Positions 24,285-32,880 of a stretch of DNA of 34,535 nucleotides are shown here, piece by piece. The DNA is taken from assembly GCA_021648365.1 (NCBI GenBank), contig JAKISY010000050.1, positions 1 through 34,535 of the forward strand. Direction: 5' to 3'. Below the pieces are notes generated by a model. That model had not been told where the DNA came from. It saw only the letters and a program-made list of their open reading frames with translations, and made no database searches. A program made the position numbers and the translations under genes. Numbering within the stretch: position 1 is the stretch's first letter; every line of letters starts with the position of its first letter. The DNA comes from Verrucomicrobiales bacterium (GTDB lineage Bacteria; Verrucomicrobiota; Verrucomicrobiia; Verrucomicrobiales; DEV007).

Positions 24285-24433
24285 TACCTCATAGACCACT
24301 ATAATAGGACAATGTTCAAGAACTATTTAAGATTTCTATAATATTTAAGTAAATTAGAGTTTCACCTATGCTTGAGATGTCCAAAATAGTGGTGTGGGGC
24401 TCTTTAGGTGTAAGGGAATTATTTTTATAGAAT

Positions 24434-26881
24434 ATGAGAGCACTGCACAAGGTAAAGAAAATGACATTTTGGGTAAAATTGATGGTTGGGGTTTTGGGCG
24501 CTTGGATAAGCGTGGGCACGGTGAGAGCTCAGGAGTTTTATAGTGGGATTTACCCTCACCTTGCTTTTTTTAATGATGAAGGGGAATGCGGGACTGGTGC
24601 AGTGGTTCCGTGGGCGGGGCGGCTGTGGGCGATCACTTATGCGCCACATAAACCTCGGGGATCATCTGATAAATTGTATGAAATCGATAAAAATCTTAAC
24701 ATGACGGTTCGTTCTGAAAGTGTGGGGGGGACGAATGCTAACAGGATGATTCATCGAGAATCTCAGCAGTTGTTCATTGGTTTGTATGTGATTGATAAAA
24801 ATCGCAAGGTGAGAGTGATTCCTTCGTCCGCCATGTTTGGTAGAATGACGGGGAATGCTCGGCATTTGTCTGATCCGGCAAACAAAATCTACTATGCAAC
24901 GATGGAGGAGGGCATCTATGAAGTGGATGTAAAAGGTCTGCAAGTAAAGACCTTGTTTGTCGATGAGCAGGTCAAGGGTGATGGGGTGAAAGCGAATCTT
25001 CCCGGTTACCATGGCAAGGGTTTGTATTCTGGTCAGGGCAGGTTGATTTACTCAAATAATGGTGAACATGGCAAGGCTGCCAAGTTGGATCCTTTTGTTC
25101 ATTCAGGGGTATTGGCTGAGTGGGGTGGTGAGGTTGGGGAGAAGTGGAAAATTATTCAGCGCAATCAGTTCACTGAAGTGACGGGGCCTGGGGGGATTTA
25201 CGGAAGCGAAAATCCAGCTAGCGATGCAGTGTGGTCGGTGGGTTGGGATGCCAAATCGCTGTTGGTGATGCTATTGGAAGAGGGTAAGTGGCATCGCTAT
25301 CGTTTGCCCAAAGCGAGTCACACTTACGATGGTGCACATGGGTGGAACACGGAATGGCCACGCATTCGGGATATTGGTGAGGATGATCTGCTGATGACGA
25401 TGCACGGGATGTTTTGGCGTTTCCCCAAGACTTTTTCAACCGCTAACAGTGCAGGCATTTTACCTCGCTCCACTTATTTGAAGGTAGTGGGAGATTTTTG
25501 CCAGTGGCAGGGGCAGGTGGTTCTCGGTTGCGATGATACGGCGCGTAGCGAGTTTTTGAATAAACGCAAGGCAAAGGGGGAAATTGCGGCTCCTCAATCA
25601 CAATCCAATTTGTGGTTCTTGGAACCTGAGCAACTCGACCAACTCGGACCTGTGATTGGTCGTGGCGCGGTGTGGTTGAATGAGGATGTACCAAAAAATC
25701 AAACTTCGGATCCCTTTTTGTTCAATGGATTTAAGCGACGCGCTTTGCATCTGTCTCATACTGGAAAAGGTAAGGTCAGTGTGGATTTGCAGATCGACCG
25801 TGAGGGTAATGGCGAATGGGCAGCTCTGCGGTCTATCAGCCTTGATCCTGGACAATACCTTTGGACTGATTTTGAGGATGAGCAAGAAGGTGTGTGGATT
25901 CGCTTGAAAGCTGCCGATGATCTTTCTGAGATGAGTGCTTGGTTCACTTATTCAGGAGAAGATGCGCGCAGTGAAGGAGGGCGGGCTAAGTTGTTTGCGG
26001 GTTTGGCGATGGTGGATGATGACAAGGTAGTGGGTGGGGTGATTCGAGCACGCAACGGAAACCGGAGAACCTTACAATTAGCTTCCTCAAACGGTGCTTA
26101 TTATGAGCTGGGGGAGGGGATGAAACTGAGGAAGATTGAGAACAAACAGGCTTTTGCTCGCTTGCAGGAGAGCGCGGCGGTTCCTAGTCGTGAGGGCATC
26201 CTTAGTGTGGATGCGGCATCGGTTTTGTATATCGATGACAAGGGCGGTCGGTTTCGCTTACCTAAAGGGGATGCTGCTTATGGCGAATCGGGACCTCTGG
26301 GATGGGGGCGATTGGCAAGAGAGGTGGCGACTGAGCGAGATTTGTTTAATTGTCACGGCACGTTCTATGAATTGCCGGCGGAAAATGCAGGAGGTTTTGC
26401 GCGTGTTCGTCCGGTGTCGAGTCATCACTTGAGAGTAGCTGATTATTGCAGTTATCGCGGGCTGCTGGTGATGTCTGGGGTTGATTTGGAAAAAGGGAAA
26501 GGTAACTCCCATATTATCTACAGTGACGACAAACAGAGCGCGCTGTGGGTAGGGGCGATTGACGATATCTGGAAGCTTGGCAAACCTGTCGGAGAGGGTG
26601 GGCCGTGGAAAGACTCCAAGGTGAATGCGGGTCAGCTGTCCGATGCTTATTTGATGACGGGTTATGATCGCAAAGCGCTGCATTTGCAATCGAGTGAGGC
26701 GACGAACATTTTGATGCAGGTTGATATCACCGGCAGAGGAGATTGGAAGGATATGCGTAGTTTTGTCTTGGACGAAGGAGGGCAGCTTGACTATGAGTTC
26801 CCAGAATCTTTTCAAGCCTATTGGGTGCGGTTTGTTTCGGCGAAGGGTTCGACTGTGAGTGCTCAGCTTAGCTACCGGTGA
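24434..26881 (+). CDS. Large secreted protein of unknown function with duplicated module
   Basis: The 815-residue product has a signal peptide (hydrophobic stretch then VRAQ, cleavage near residue 33). An alternative ATG at 24461 also leaves the signal intact. The first part (about 35-300) has strand-rich beta-propeller-like repeats (W-A-I-T-Y-A-P-H, KLYEIDKNLN, IYEVDVKG). A module at about 304-508 (WPRIRDIGEDDLLMTMHGMF ... ALHLSHTGKGKVSVDLQID ... WIRLKA) recurs at about 620-815 (RDLFNCHGTFYELP ... ALHLQSS ... ILMQVDITGRGDW ... YWVRFVSAKG). The module ends in a jelly-roll-like fold by pattern. No catalytic motif is recognised. The stop codon lies right at the boundary of a foreign gene fragment, so the C-terminal residues may have been altered by that insertion. 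Confidence 0.75.
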   Translation: MRALHKVKKMTFWVKLMVGVLGAWISVGTVRAQEFYSGIYPHLAFFNDEGECGTGAVVPWAGRLWAITYAPHKPRGSSDKLYEIDKNLNMTVRSESVGGTNANRMIHRESQQLFIGLYVIDKNRKVRVIPSSAMFGRMTGNARHLSDPANKIYYATMEEGIYEVDVKGLQVKTLFVDEQVKGDGVKANLPGYHGKGLYSGQGRLIYSNNGEHGKAAKLDPFVHSGVLAEWGGEVGEKWKIIQRNQFTEVTGPGGIYGSENPASDAVWSVGWDAKSLLVMLLEEGKWHRYRLPKASHTYDGAHGWNTEWPRIRDIGEDDLLMTMHGMFWRFPKTFSTANSAGILPRSTYLKVVGDFCQWQGQVVLGCDDTARSEFLNKRKAKGEIAAPQSQSNLWFLEPEQLDQLGPVIGRGAVWLNEDVPKNQTSDPFLFNGFKRRALHLSHTGKGKVSVDLQIDREGNGEWAALRSISLDPGQYLWTDFEDEQEGVWIRLKAADDLSEMSAWFTYSGEDARSEGGRAKLFAGLAMVDDDKVVGGVIRARNGNRRTLQLASSNGAYYELGEGMKLRKIENKQAFARLQESAAVPSREGILSVDAASVLYIDDKGGRFRLPKGDAAYGESGPLGWGRLAREVATERDLFNCHGTFYELPAENAGGFARVRPVSSHHLRVADYCSYRGLLVMSGVDLEKGKGNSHIIYSDDKQSALWVGAIDDIWKLGKPVGEGGPWKDSKVNAGQLSDAYLMTGYDRKALHLQSSEATNILMQVDITGRGDWKDMRSFVLDEGGQLDYEFPESFQAYWVRFVSAKGSTVSAQLSYR

Positions 26882-27087
26882 GTTTGGCGTCGGTCTTGCC
26901 TTTGGGTTCCACTTCGGCCATGAGGTAGCCTCCGGATCTGGGGGTTTGGTAGTAGGGTTGTCGGATCCGGCCTTCGGCGTCGGTGGATTTTGGGTCGCCT
27001 GGTTTGCGGCCGAGGCGGGAGTTGGCGGCGATGAGAGCACCGCAGGAGAATTCTTCGAGTCCGCTTGAGTCAATGGGCTAGTATTGT
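26880..27087 (-). pseudogene. Fragment of a PhoD-like phosphatase gene end
   Basis: Read on the minus strand this segment encodes SSGLEEFSCGALIAANSRLG and onward to SGGYLMAEVEPKGKTDAKL, matching the last third of the PhoD-like gene at 30855-32330 (about 55 of 65 residues identical, residues about 411-475 there). A TAG interrupts the frame just upstream of the match, and nothing matching continues beyond 27087. The match starts exactly at the stop of the secreted 815-residue gene. It is therefore a broken paralogous copy, not a live gene. Confidence 0.85.
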
Positions 27088-27089
27088 CG

Positions 27090-27118
27090 TTGCATTGGTA
27101 GATCGTAGTTGGTATAAC
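27090..27118 (+). promoter_or_regulatory. Possible promoter for the 936-residue secreted protein
   Basis: TTGCAT at 27090-27095 and TATAAC at 27113-27118 (5 of 6) are 17 bases apart, which would start transcription near 27125 and give a short leader before the ATG at 27158. The -35 match is weak. Confidence 0.4.
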
Positions 27119-27157
27119 CTTTCTGATGCACGTTGACTTATTTTTAAACATCAGTAT

Positions 27158-29968
27158 ATGAAACACCTGTGGCTTATCGGAGCGTTTTGGCTGGCTTACA
27201 CTGTTCCAGTATCGAGTCAGAGCTTTTCGCATTCTATTTCTAATTTGGGAACCAAGGAGGAAAAAACCATTGTGGTCGATGGGATGAAAGTTGTTTTTCC
27301 CGTCGACCAGGAAGATGTCATTCAGTTGTTATTGCCGACCTTTGCAATCCATCGGGAAGCTCGCAAGGAGCATGCTGCTCGGGCTGCAAAAGAAATGAAC
27401 GAGGCTTTCCTCGAGCTGCAACCTAAGTTCAAAGTGCTGGTGCAAAAACTGTTGGGAATTGATGAACTTAATGAGGGATTCGATGAGGCTGTTGAGAAGG
27501 AGCTGGCAAGGGTTAAAAAGGTAACTCGTCAGTGGGTCGATTGGTCCGGGGATATTCGCGAGATTCATTTTTGGAATCATGCAACGGTTCAGCCGTTTGT
27601 GAACAGTGAGACTGGAGGAACTACATTTGAGGAAATTCGTTTTTTTCCAGAATCAAACGGGAATACCAAATTCACCCTGCTTCCTCCGTTTATGGATGAA
27701 TTTGGAATCGGTCTCGGAAAATTGCGTCCGGATTTAAAAAAAGTGCAAGCGTTTCGGTTGGATATCCCCTTGTTCGGAAAGCCTGGAGAATCCGCGTCGA
27801 GTGTGGCGACCAGTGTGATGCAAGGGAATTTGTTAATTGCGGAAGGACAGAACAAATTGGCGGCGCAACTGGGCGGTAACATATACAAAGAGGTAGTGGA
27901 AAGCTTGCTTCTTGATCAGATAGAAGCCCAGTTTTTCACTAAAGATACTCCAAAATCGATCACTCGGGGGATGGCTCGTTATTACCTGCTAATGAACATA
28001 ATTTTATCTGAGAGAGACAACGCGCTTCAAATGCTTCCTCAGCTTTTATACTTCCCGATTCCTGAGAACCGTAAGAACGCTGCGAAGTTTTTGGAAAAAG
28101 TAGCGACGATGGACCCTCTGCGGACGGATGACCCTGAATTGCAGGATGCCGCAGGAAGAATCCTCATGATGTCAGTATTTCAGTCTGCACAAAATACAAA
28201 TAAGGATAAAGCTATTTTTGTTGAATTCAAAAAAGCTGGAATTGTAATCCCAAAGGGCGGATTGAACCGTGAGGAATTTATTGCAGCATTGCGAAAGACC
28301 TATCCAAACATCAATAAACAATTGTCTGGAACAAGAGCCGAGGTGGTAAAAATGATGCGTGACAATTTTCTGAAAACGGTCAAAAAAAAGAAAGCTCCGT
28401 TTGTATTGCCCGAAGATTATCAAAAAAGAAAAATTGATGGGATGACGTTTTTTCATCCCAAGTTATTGAGCAAAGCAGTCGATAAGCTCGGACCCGAATG
28501 GGCGCAGAATATCAGAGATGCGCAGGAAGTGATTAAAAAACGTTTCAACGCCCCCATAGTTCCGTCGATCACCATCAGCGAAAAAGACAGCGCTTCTCTG
28601 CAAAAATACGGACTCACTGGAAATATTGATGAAATGCGAATGTGGGCAGGTCAAACGGCTCTTATTGCAAATACGGGGCATCTGGCCATTCGATTATTCG
28701 CTGGCAATGAAGTGCAGATCTGGTTCAAGGAAGATCTTATTGACCTGATGAAATCTGGGGTCGAAGTGCCTGATTTCGCCATGAACAAGACGGGAGACTC
28801 CGTGACTTTCGATTTCTCCTTCACCTATGACGTCAGTGCATCCGTAGGAAATGTATTGGAGATGATTGCTTCCTATCCAGCAAAATTTTTCCCGGTGGTA
28901 ATCAAAGATGTGGATAAGATGGCAAAAGCTTCACTCGATGAACAAATCGCAGCAATCAGAAAGGGAGACGTTTTGATCGGTCAGCTTACGAAATCGAAGA
29001 AAACCATTACCCCAGAACAATTAACTGGAAAAACCACGCGCTTTTTTTCCGATCAGCAGGCATTTTTTGTGGTGATCCACGAAGTGGTCGAGGCGGATTT
29101 GATGCGTGGCACCATTGCGAGCGAATACCGTCGATGGTTTTGTGATGGCTTGGCCAACGTCATTGCGATTCGTGAGTGTGATCGACGTTTCGGGGCAAAG
29201 GTGGGAATGGAAACGTTTGCTTCTATGTTGAATGAGGAGCAGGTGAAACGCCATAAGGCAAAAGTAGATCTTTTGAAATGGGCTGCCGTAGAGGCGGAAG
29301 ATGACTCTATCATCGAAGCGAAAGGGTTGAGTGCTGCCCATTATTTCTACGCTACAAAAGCACTACTCACAGCAACTGAAGGGAGGGATACGGAATTCAT
29401 TGCCAATTGGATTGCAAAAATAAATGAGACCAATTGGACCCGCACCAATGCGGAAACCGTGATTCGTGCCTATGACGAGCTGACTGGAGACGATTTGCTA
29501 AATATTTTGAATCTTTCGTTGGCGATGGGCGAGGGGGATGACCGTATTGAGATATGGAACCAGACTAATGGCGGGAAAAATGATCGCGGCAGCACTAAGG
29601 CGAACGTCATTTTTTACCTTGATGACAAGGAAGTGTGGCGAAAGGATGAAGTGAAACTTTCTTGGGTAAAAGGTCAGGATATGGTTACCAAGGTCGAGAT
29701 TCCACGTATCAAGGTAAACCGAGTTCGAGTGGAAATAAGTGAGTTCCATTTCCGTGGAGGAGGACTTGCTGAAATACAGCTTTTCCGTGACGGGAAAAAT
29801 ATCGCTCGTGGGGGGCGTGTTGAAGCGAGTGGCTTTTGGGCGAAAAACAAAAAGTATAGCCCGTCCAAGGTGGTTGACGGAATCACATCAGGCAATCAAA
29901 AGGACGGCGGGTATTGGTTGCTTCCCAACAAGAAAGCAGGATGGATTGTGATTCATATTGCTGATTGA
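27158..29968 (+). CDS. Large secreted protein with pseudo-peptidase segment and discoidin-like C-terminus
   Basis: The 936-residue protein has a signal peptide (MKHLWLIGAFWLAYTVPVSS). A central region resembles gluzincin-type peptidases of Planctomycetes/Verrucomicrobia. VVIHEVVEADL (HEVVE at 641-645) stands where HExxH would be, and WFCDGLANVIAIRE (from 660) where the usual W-F-x-E-G-x-A appears. The second His is Glu, so zinc binding of the standard kind is unlikely. The C-terminus (about 850-936) has a discoidin/F5-8C-like layout (NIARGGRV-A-S ... SPSKVVDGITSG ... GYWLLPNKKAGWIVIHI), which suggests carbohydrate or surface binding. The N-terminal 600 residues are not recognised. Codon use looks more A-rich than in the neighbours, but was not counted. 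Confidence 0.7.
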   Translation: MKHLWLIGAFWLAYTVPVSSQSFSHSISNLGTKEEKTIVVDGMKVVFPVDQEDVIQLLLPTFAIHREARKEHAARAAKEMNEAFLELQPKFKVLVQKLLGIDELNEGFDEAVEKELARVKKVTRQWVDWSGDIREIHFWNHATVQPFVNSETGGTTFEEIRFFPESNGNTKFTLLPPFMDEFGIGLGKLRPDLKKVQAFRLDIPLFGKPGESASSVATSVMQGNLLIAEGQNKLAAQLGGNIYKEVVESLLLDQIEAQFFTKDTPKSITRGMARYYLLMNIILSERDNALQMLPQLLYFPIPENRKNAAKFLEKVATMDPLRTDDPELQDAAGRILMMSVFQSAQNTNKDKAIFVEFKKAGIVIPKGGLNREEFIAALRKTYPNINKQLSGTRAEVVKMMRDNFLKTVKKKKAPFVLPEDYQKRKIDGMTFFHPKLLSKAVDKLGPEWAQNIRDAQEVIKKRFNAPIVPSITISEKDSASLQKYGLTGNIDEMRMWAGQTALIANTGHLAIRLFAGNEVQIWFKEDLIDLMKSGVEVPDFAMNKTGDSVTFDFSFTYDVSASVGNVLEMIASYPAKFFPVVIKDVDKMAKASLDEQIAAIRKGDVLIGQLTKSKKTITPEQLTGKTTRFFSDQQAFFVVIHEVVEADLMRGTIASEYRRWFCDGLANVIAIRECDRRFGAKVGMETFASMLNEEQVKRHKAKVDLLKWAAVEAEDDSIIEAKGLSAAHYFYATKALLTATEGRDTEFIANWIAKINETNWTRTNAETVIRAYDELTGDDLLNILNLSLAMGEGDDRIEIWNQTNGGKNDRGSTKANVIFYLDDKEVWRKDEVKLSWVKGQDMVTKVEIPRIKVNRVRVEISEFHFRGGGLAEIQLFRDGKNIARGGRVEASGFWAKNKKYSPSKVVDGITSGNQKDGGYWLLPNKKAGWIVIHIAD

Positions 29969-30052
29969 GGGTGAAGGGGGGGATATGCGGATGAAGGCCG
30001 ATGGGGAGGATGGGGATTTTAACAGATGGAGTGGTTAATTATGAATGAGAGT

Positions 30053-30214
30053 GAACCACGGATAGCGCGGATTGACACGGATAAGAAGAGAGTAAGGCAC
30101 TGAACCACAGCCGAGCTTAGCGTAGACGGGCTGTCGTAGCGAAGACATGCAAGCTAAATGTGAGCGTAGCGGGCAAAGGGAAATGCCCGAAGTGTAAATG
30201 CACGCGGATCAGAG
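30053..30214. repeat. Dispersed modular intergenic repeat, copy I (long form)
   Basis: The order is ACCACGGATAGCGCGG, ACACGGATAAGAAGAG, ACCACAGCCGAGCTTAGCG, GCTGTCGTAGCGAAGACA, AATGTGAGCGTAGCGGGCAA, CCCGAAGTGTAAATG and CACGCGGATCAGAG. It parallels copy G (11213-11345) in module order. It fills the gap between the 936-residue gene and the minus-strand small gene. Confidence 0.75.
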
Positions 30215-30219
30215 TGGCA

Positions 30220-30720
30220 TTAAGATTGTTCTGGTATTGAATACTCGCCATCGAAACCATAGCGTGTCTCAAAATTCATTTTGGATCGGATTTGTGCGAC
30301 TTCGTTGATGCTATTAGCTGTCTGTGCAGCATGATCTTTAATGAGTGAACAGCAGATTTGATTTTTTGTGTCTAGGATTTGAACTAAGCCTCGGCCTGAT
30401 TTGACATTTGCTTTGGCGTGATAGTGGTCGGATGCTCGTGAATATATTTCGTGTTCCGAGTAATGTAGGCTTAGATCGAGGATCGACTCTTCGACCCAGT
30501 GATGGGGGATTCCTTCCAATTCATAGAGGGGAATGCCCATGTGAAACATACTAACCTTCTTGATGAAAAACCTTTGCCCGGCATGTGAAGCGATATGGGT
30601 AGCTAGAACATCGCAAAGCAGAAATACTTTGCTGCATTTATTCTCAAGTTCCTCTAATGTGTTCTTGTCTGCGAGGATGATAAATTCGCCTGCTGAAAAT
30701 GCTGGGTGCTCTGATGGCAT
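30220..30720 (-). CDS. Protein of unknown function
   Basis: The 166-residue product has four Cys (residues 29, 36, 122 and 123, the last two adjacent as CC) and many His (HHWVEE, HYSEHE, DHYHAKAN), but no recognised motif. There is no signal peptide or transmembrane segment. It starts at an ATG (30718-30720) and lies 134 bases downstream of the PhoD-like gene on the same strand. A palindromic element between them may stop read-through, so it may be separately expressed. The absence of a family match makes its reality less certain than its neighbours. Confidence 0.5.
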   Translation of the reverse strand: MPSEHPAFSAGEFIILADKNTLEELENKCSKVFLLCDVLATHIASHAGQRFFIKKVSMFHMGIPLYELEGIPHHWVEESILDLSLHYSEHEIYSRASDHYHAKANVKSGRGLVQILDTKNQICCSLIKDHAAQTANSINEVAQIRSKMNFETRYGFDGEYSIPEQS

Positions 30721-30787
30721 AGGGTGAAAAAGGTATAACTATTTAGCGTAGATGTAGAAAATGGTGTGTGTTATTGGAGAGTAGGGT

Positions 30788-30848
30788 GGGTGTCCTCACC
30801 CGCTCCCTTTTACTGCTAGGTCACAATCAGCGGGTGAGGACACCCGCT
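30788..30848. repeat. Nested palindromic (REP/BIME-like) element
   Basis: A perfect 17-base inverted repeat (30788-30804 and 30829-30845; core GGGTGTCCTCACCCGCT) encloses a 24-base spacer. Each arm is itself a hairpin: AGCGGGTG-AGGA-CACCCGCT at 30829-30848 has an 8-bp stem and 4-base loop, and the left arm has GGGTG-TCCT-CACCC. It lies just 3' of the PhoD-like gene (minus strand) and could stabilise or terminate its mRNA. Confidence 0.75.
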
Positions 30849-30854
30849 CTACCT

Positions 30855-32330
30855 TCAATTCTTCTCGGTGGTGTGCAGGATCTCACCATGCTCGTCGTGC
30901 CAGGTGACTTTGAGTTTGGCGTTGGTCTTGCCTGTGGGTTTGACTTCGACCATGAGGTAGCCTCCGGATCTTGGGGTTTGGTAGTAGGGTTGTTTGATCA
31001 GGCCTTTGGCATCGGTGGATTTGGGGTCGCCGGGTTTGCGGCCGAGGCGGGAGTTGGCGTCGATCAAAGCACCGCAGGAGAACTCTTCCAGTCCGCTTGA
31101 GTCGACGGAGTGGTATTGCCAGTGGCGATCGCCACAGATGATGAAGAAGCCTTTTTTGTCGATGCCGCTGTCCTTGAGAAAAGCAAAGAAGTCATCGCGT
31201 TCGTTACGGAATCCTCCGAAGTTGGTGTGATTGTCTTTTTTGCGCAAATCATCGGGGCCAAGCATCGGAGTGGGGGAGATGAAGAGTTTGTATTTGGCGT
31301 CACTCTTACTGAGTGTTTTTTTGATCCAAGCTTTTTGCTTGGCTCCCCAGATGGTTTTTTCGGGGCCGTCGGGCATGGCGTTGGGGCTGCGGTGGATGCG
31401 GCCTTCGGGTAACCAGATTTGTAAATCTCTGGAGATACGATGGGTGCGGTAGGTGAGGGCATCGGCGTCGTCCATTTTAGCGTAGGGCAGTTGTTCGAGC
31501 ATGATGCGTTTGCCAAGAGCGGGTGAGGGCTCGTAGTCACCGCTGTTGTCGCAATCGTCGGTGCGGTAGTCGTGATCGTCGACCATCCAGTAGGTTGGCA
31601 CGGCGGCGAAGAGGTCTTTGAAGCGGGCTTGGACAAATTGTTCGTGCCATTTTTGACGCAGTTCGGTGATGCTGTGTGCGGCGGGGTTGTTGGGGGTGTC
31701 GTAATAGACGTTGTCACCAGTGGCGACGAAAAAATCAGGCTGGGCTTTGAGGATGGCTGCGAGAGCGGGGTAACCGAGTTCCTTGTCATCTCCAGCATAG
31801 GGGGCAGGTAGTTTGGTATTGTTTTCGAGGAGGTGTTCGGCTTGGTCGATGCGCTGGTCGCCGTGGAATTTGGCGTAGTTCATGCCGGTGACTACGACAA
31901 AACGAACGGCTTGGTCGGATTCGGCTCCGGGCAGGGTCTTGAAAGTGGCAGTGGGACCGTCACTGAGCTGGCTTTTATCCATGCCGATGCGGGTTTTGCA
32001 TTGGTATAGGGTTCCAGGTTTGAGGTTTTTAAAAGCTACTCTGGCGATGAAATCATGTTCGGGGGATGCGGCGGCGGTGAGGGTTTGTTTTTGTTCTCCT
32101 TGCAAAATGAATTCGACGAAGCCTGCCGCTCCTAGCAGATCTTGATTCATCAGTTGCTCGCTGGAAGTGAGCCTTAATTGCACGAGGGCGCTGTTCGCTG
32201 TGACTTCGCCTACGAGGATGCCTTGGCCGGCAAAAGTGCTGATCTCATACTTTGGAGTGAAGTTGCAGGCTGAAAAAAAGAAAATGGATAATAAGGAGAT
32301 TTGGAAGAGAGTTTTGTGGATAGGAGTCAT
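30855..32330 (-). CDS. PhoD-like metallophosphatase, probable lipoprotein
   Basis: The 491-residue protein starts with a signal ending FFFSAC (Cys22), which fits a lipobox loosely. An N-terminal immunoglobulin-like PhoD_N domain (about 30-130) is followed by a metallophosphatase domain. Metal-binding segments seen are VVTGMNYAKFHGD (about 146-158), ATGDNVYYD (203-211), VDDHDYR (250-256) and CGDRHWQYH (399-407). PhoD-type enzymes cleave phosphomonoesters or phosphodiesters outside the cytoplasm. The actual substrate is unknown. A broken copy of its 3' end lies at 26880-27087. It follows the cupin gene by 29 bases, so both are likely in one operon. No Pho-box was identified. Confidence 0.88.
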   Translation of the reverse strand: MTPIHKTLFQISLLSIFFFSACNFTPKYEISTFAGQGILVGEVTANSALVQLRLTSSEQLMNQDLLGAAGFVEFILQGEQKQTLTAAASPEHDFIARVAFKNLKPGTLYQCKTRIGMDKSQLSDGPTATFKTLPGAESDQAVRFVVVTGMNYAKFHGDQRIDQAEHLLENNTKLPAPYAGDDKELGYPALAAILKAQPDFFVATGDNVYYDTPNNPAAHSITELRQKWHEQFVQARFKDLFAAVPTYWMVDDHDYRTDDCDNSGDYEPSPALGKRIMLEQLPYAKMDDADALTYRTHRISRDLQIWLPEGRIHRSPNAMPDGPEKTIWGAKQKAWIKKTLSKSDAKYKLFISPTPMLGPDDLRKKDNHTNFGGFRNERDDFFAFLKDSGIDKKGFFIICGDRHWQYHSVDSSGLEEFSCGALIDANSRLGRKPGDPKSTDAKGLIKQPYYQTPRSGGYLMVEVKPTGKTNAKLKVTWHDEHGEILHTTEKN

Positions 32331-32359
32331 GATGAGGTGGGTGATGTTTTTCGAATTTT

Positions 32360-32722
32360 TTATACGAAATAGGTGTCTTCGTGAGAGTAGGGTGGGGCGC
32401 AGCAGCAGAGTAGTTTGAGGGAGCTTTTGCTATCGGCGGTGATTTGGTGCCAGGCTCCAGGGGGGATGAGGATGGCATCGCCGATGGTGACGGGGTTGGA
32501 TTCGCCGTCGATTTCCATGGTGCCACTGCCTTCGAGGATGAAATAGAATTCTTCCGATAGCCGGTGGTAGTGGCGTTCGGTGGCTCCGCCTTGGGGCAGA
32601 GTGGCTTCGGCGAGACTTTGATTAGCCACCGGGGCGTTGGCCAGGTCGAGGATGCTGCGGATGGTCGAACCATCTTTGGTGGTGAAGGGCTTTTGTTCGG
32701 AGAATGGACGAATGGTCATCAT
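32360..32722 (-). CDS. Small cupin-domain protein
   Basis: The 120-residue single-domain cupin has both motifs: HYHRLSEEFYFILEGSGTME (G-x5-H-x-H-x3-4-E-x6-G form, about 51-70) and the second motif PPGAWHQI (about 87-94). Such proteins bind a metal through the His/Glu set and act as small-molecule isomerases, dioxygenases or sensors. Which applies is unknown. Two adjacent ATGs (32720 and 32717) are possible starts. It lies upstream of the PhoD-like gene on the same strand. Confidence 0.88.
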   Translation of the reverse strand: MMTIRPFSEQKPFTTKDGSTIRSILDLANAPVANQSLAEATLPQGGATERHYHRLSEEFYFILEGSGTMEIDGESNPVTIGDAILIPPGAWHQITADSKSSLKLLCCCAPPYSHEDTYFV

Positions 32723-32880
32723 GGTGTGATTTTAGATAGATAGGGAATGGGTCAGTTTTTGTATCATGCAAATGCAAAGTTCTAAAGAATAATTTCTAAA
32801 CAATTGGTGTTGGCTCGCTTGATCTTGACTTGTTAGCTCTTAGGGTGTTGAGGTCATGGTATTAATCTTTCTAAATACTC

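Noticed and set aside
26258..27232. 324-codon minus-strand frame overlapping two genes
   Set aside because: It is a wrong-frame reading of the PhoD fragment and the antisense of the secreted protein gene; composition is Pro/Thr/Ser-rich shadow text.
2491..30214. Possible CRISPR array from recurring short sequences
   Set aside because: The repeats are scattered singly through the window, vary in spacing and are not in a regular repeat-spacer array; no cas gene is present.
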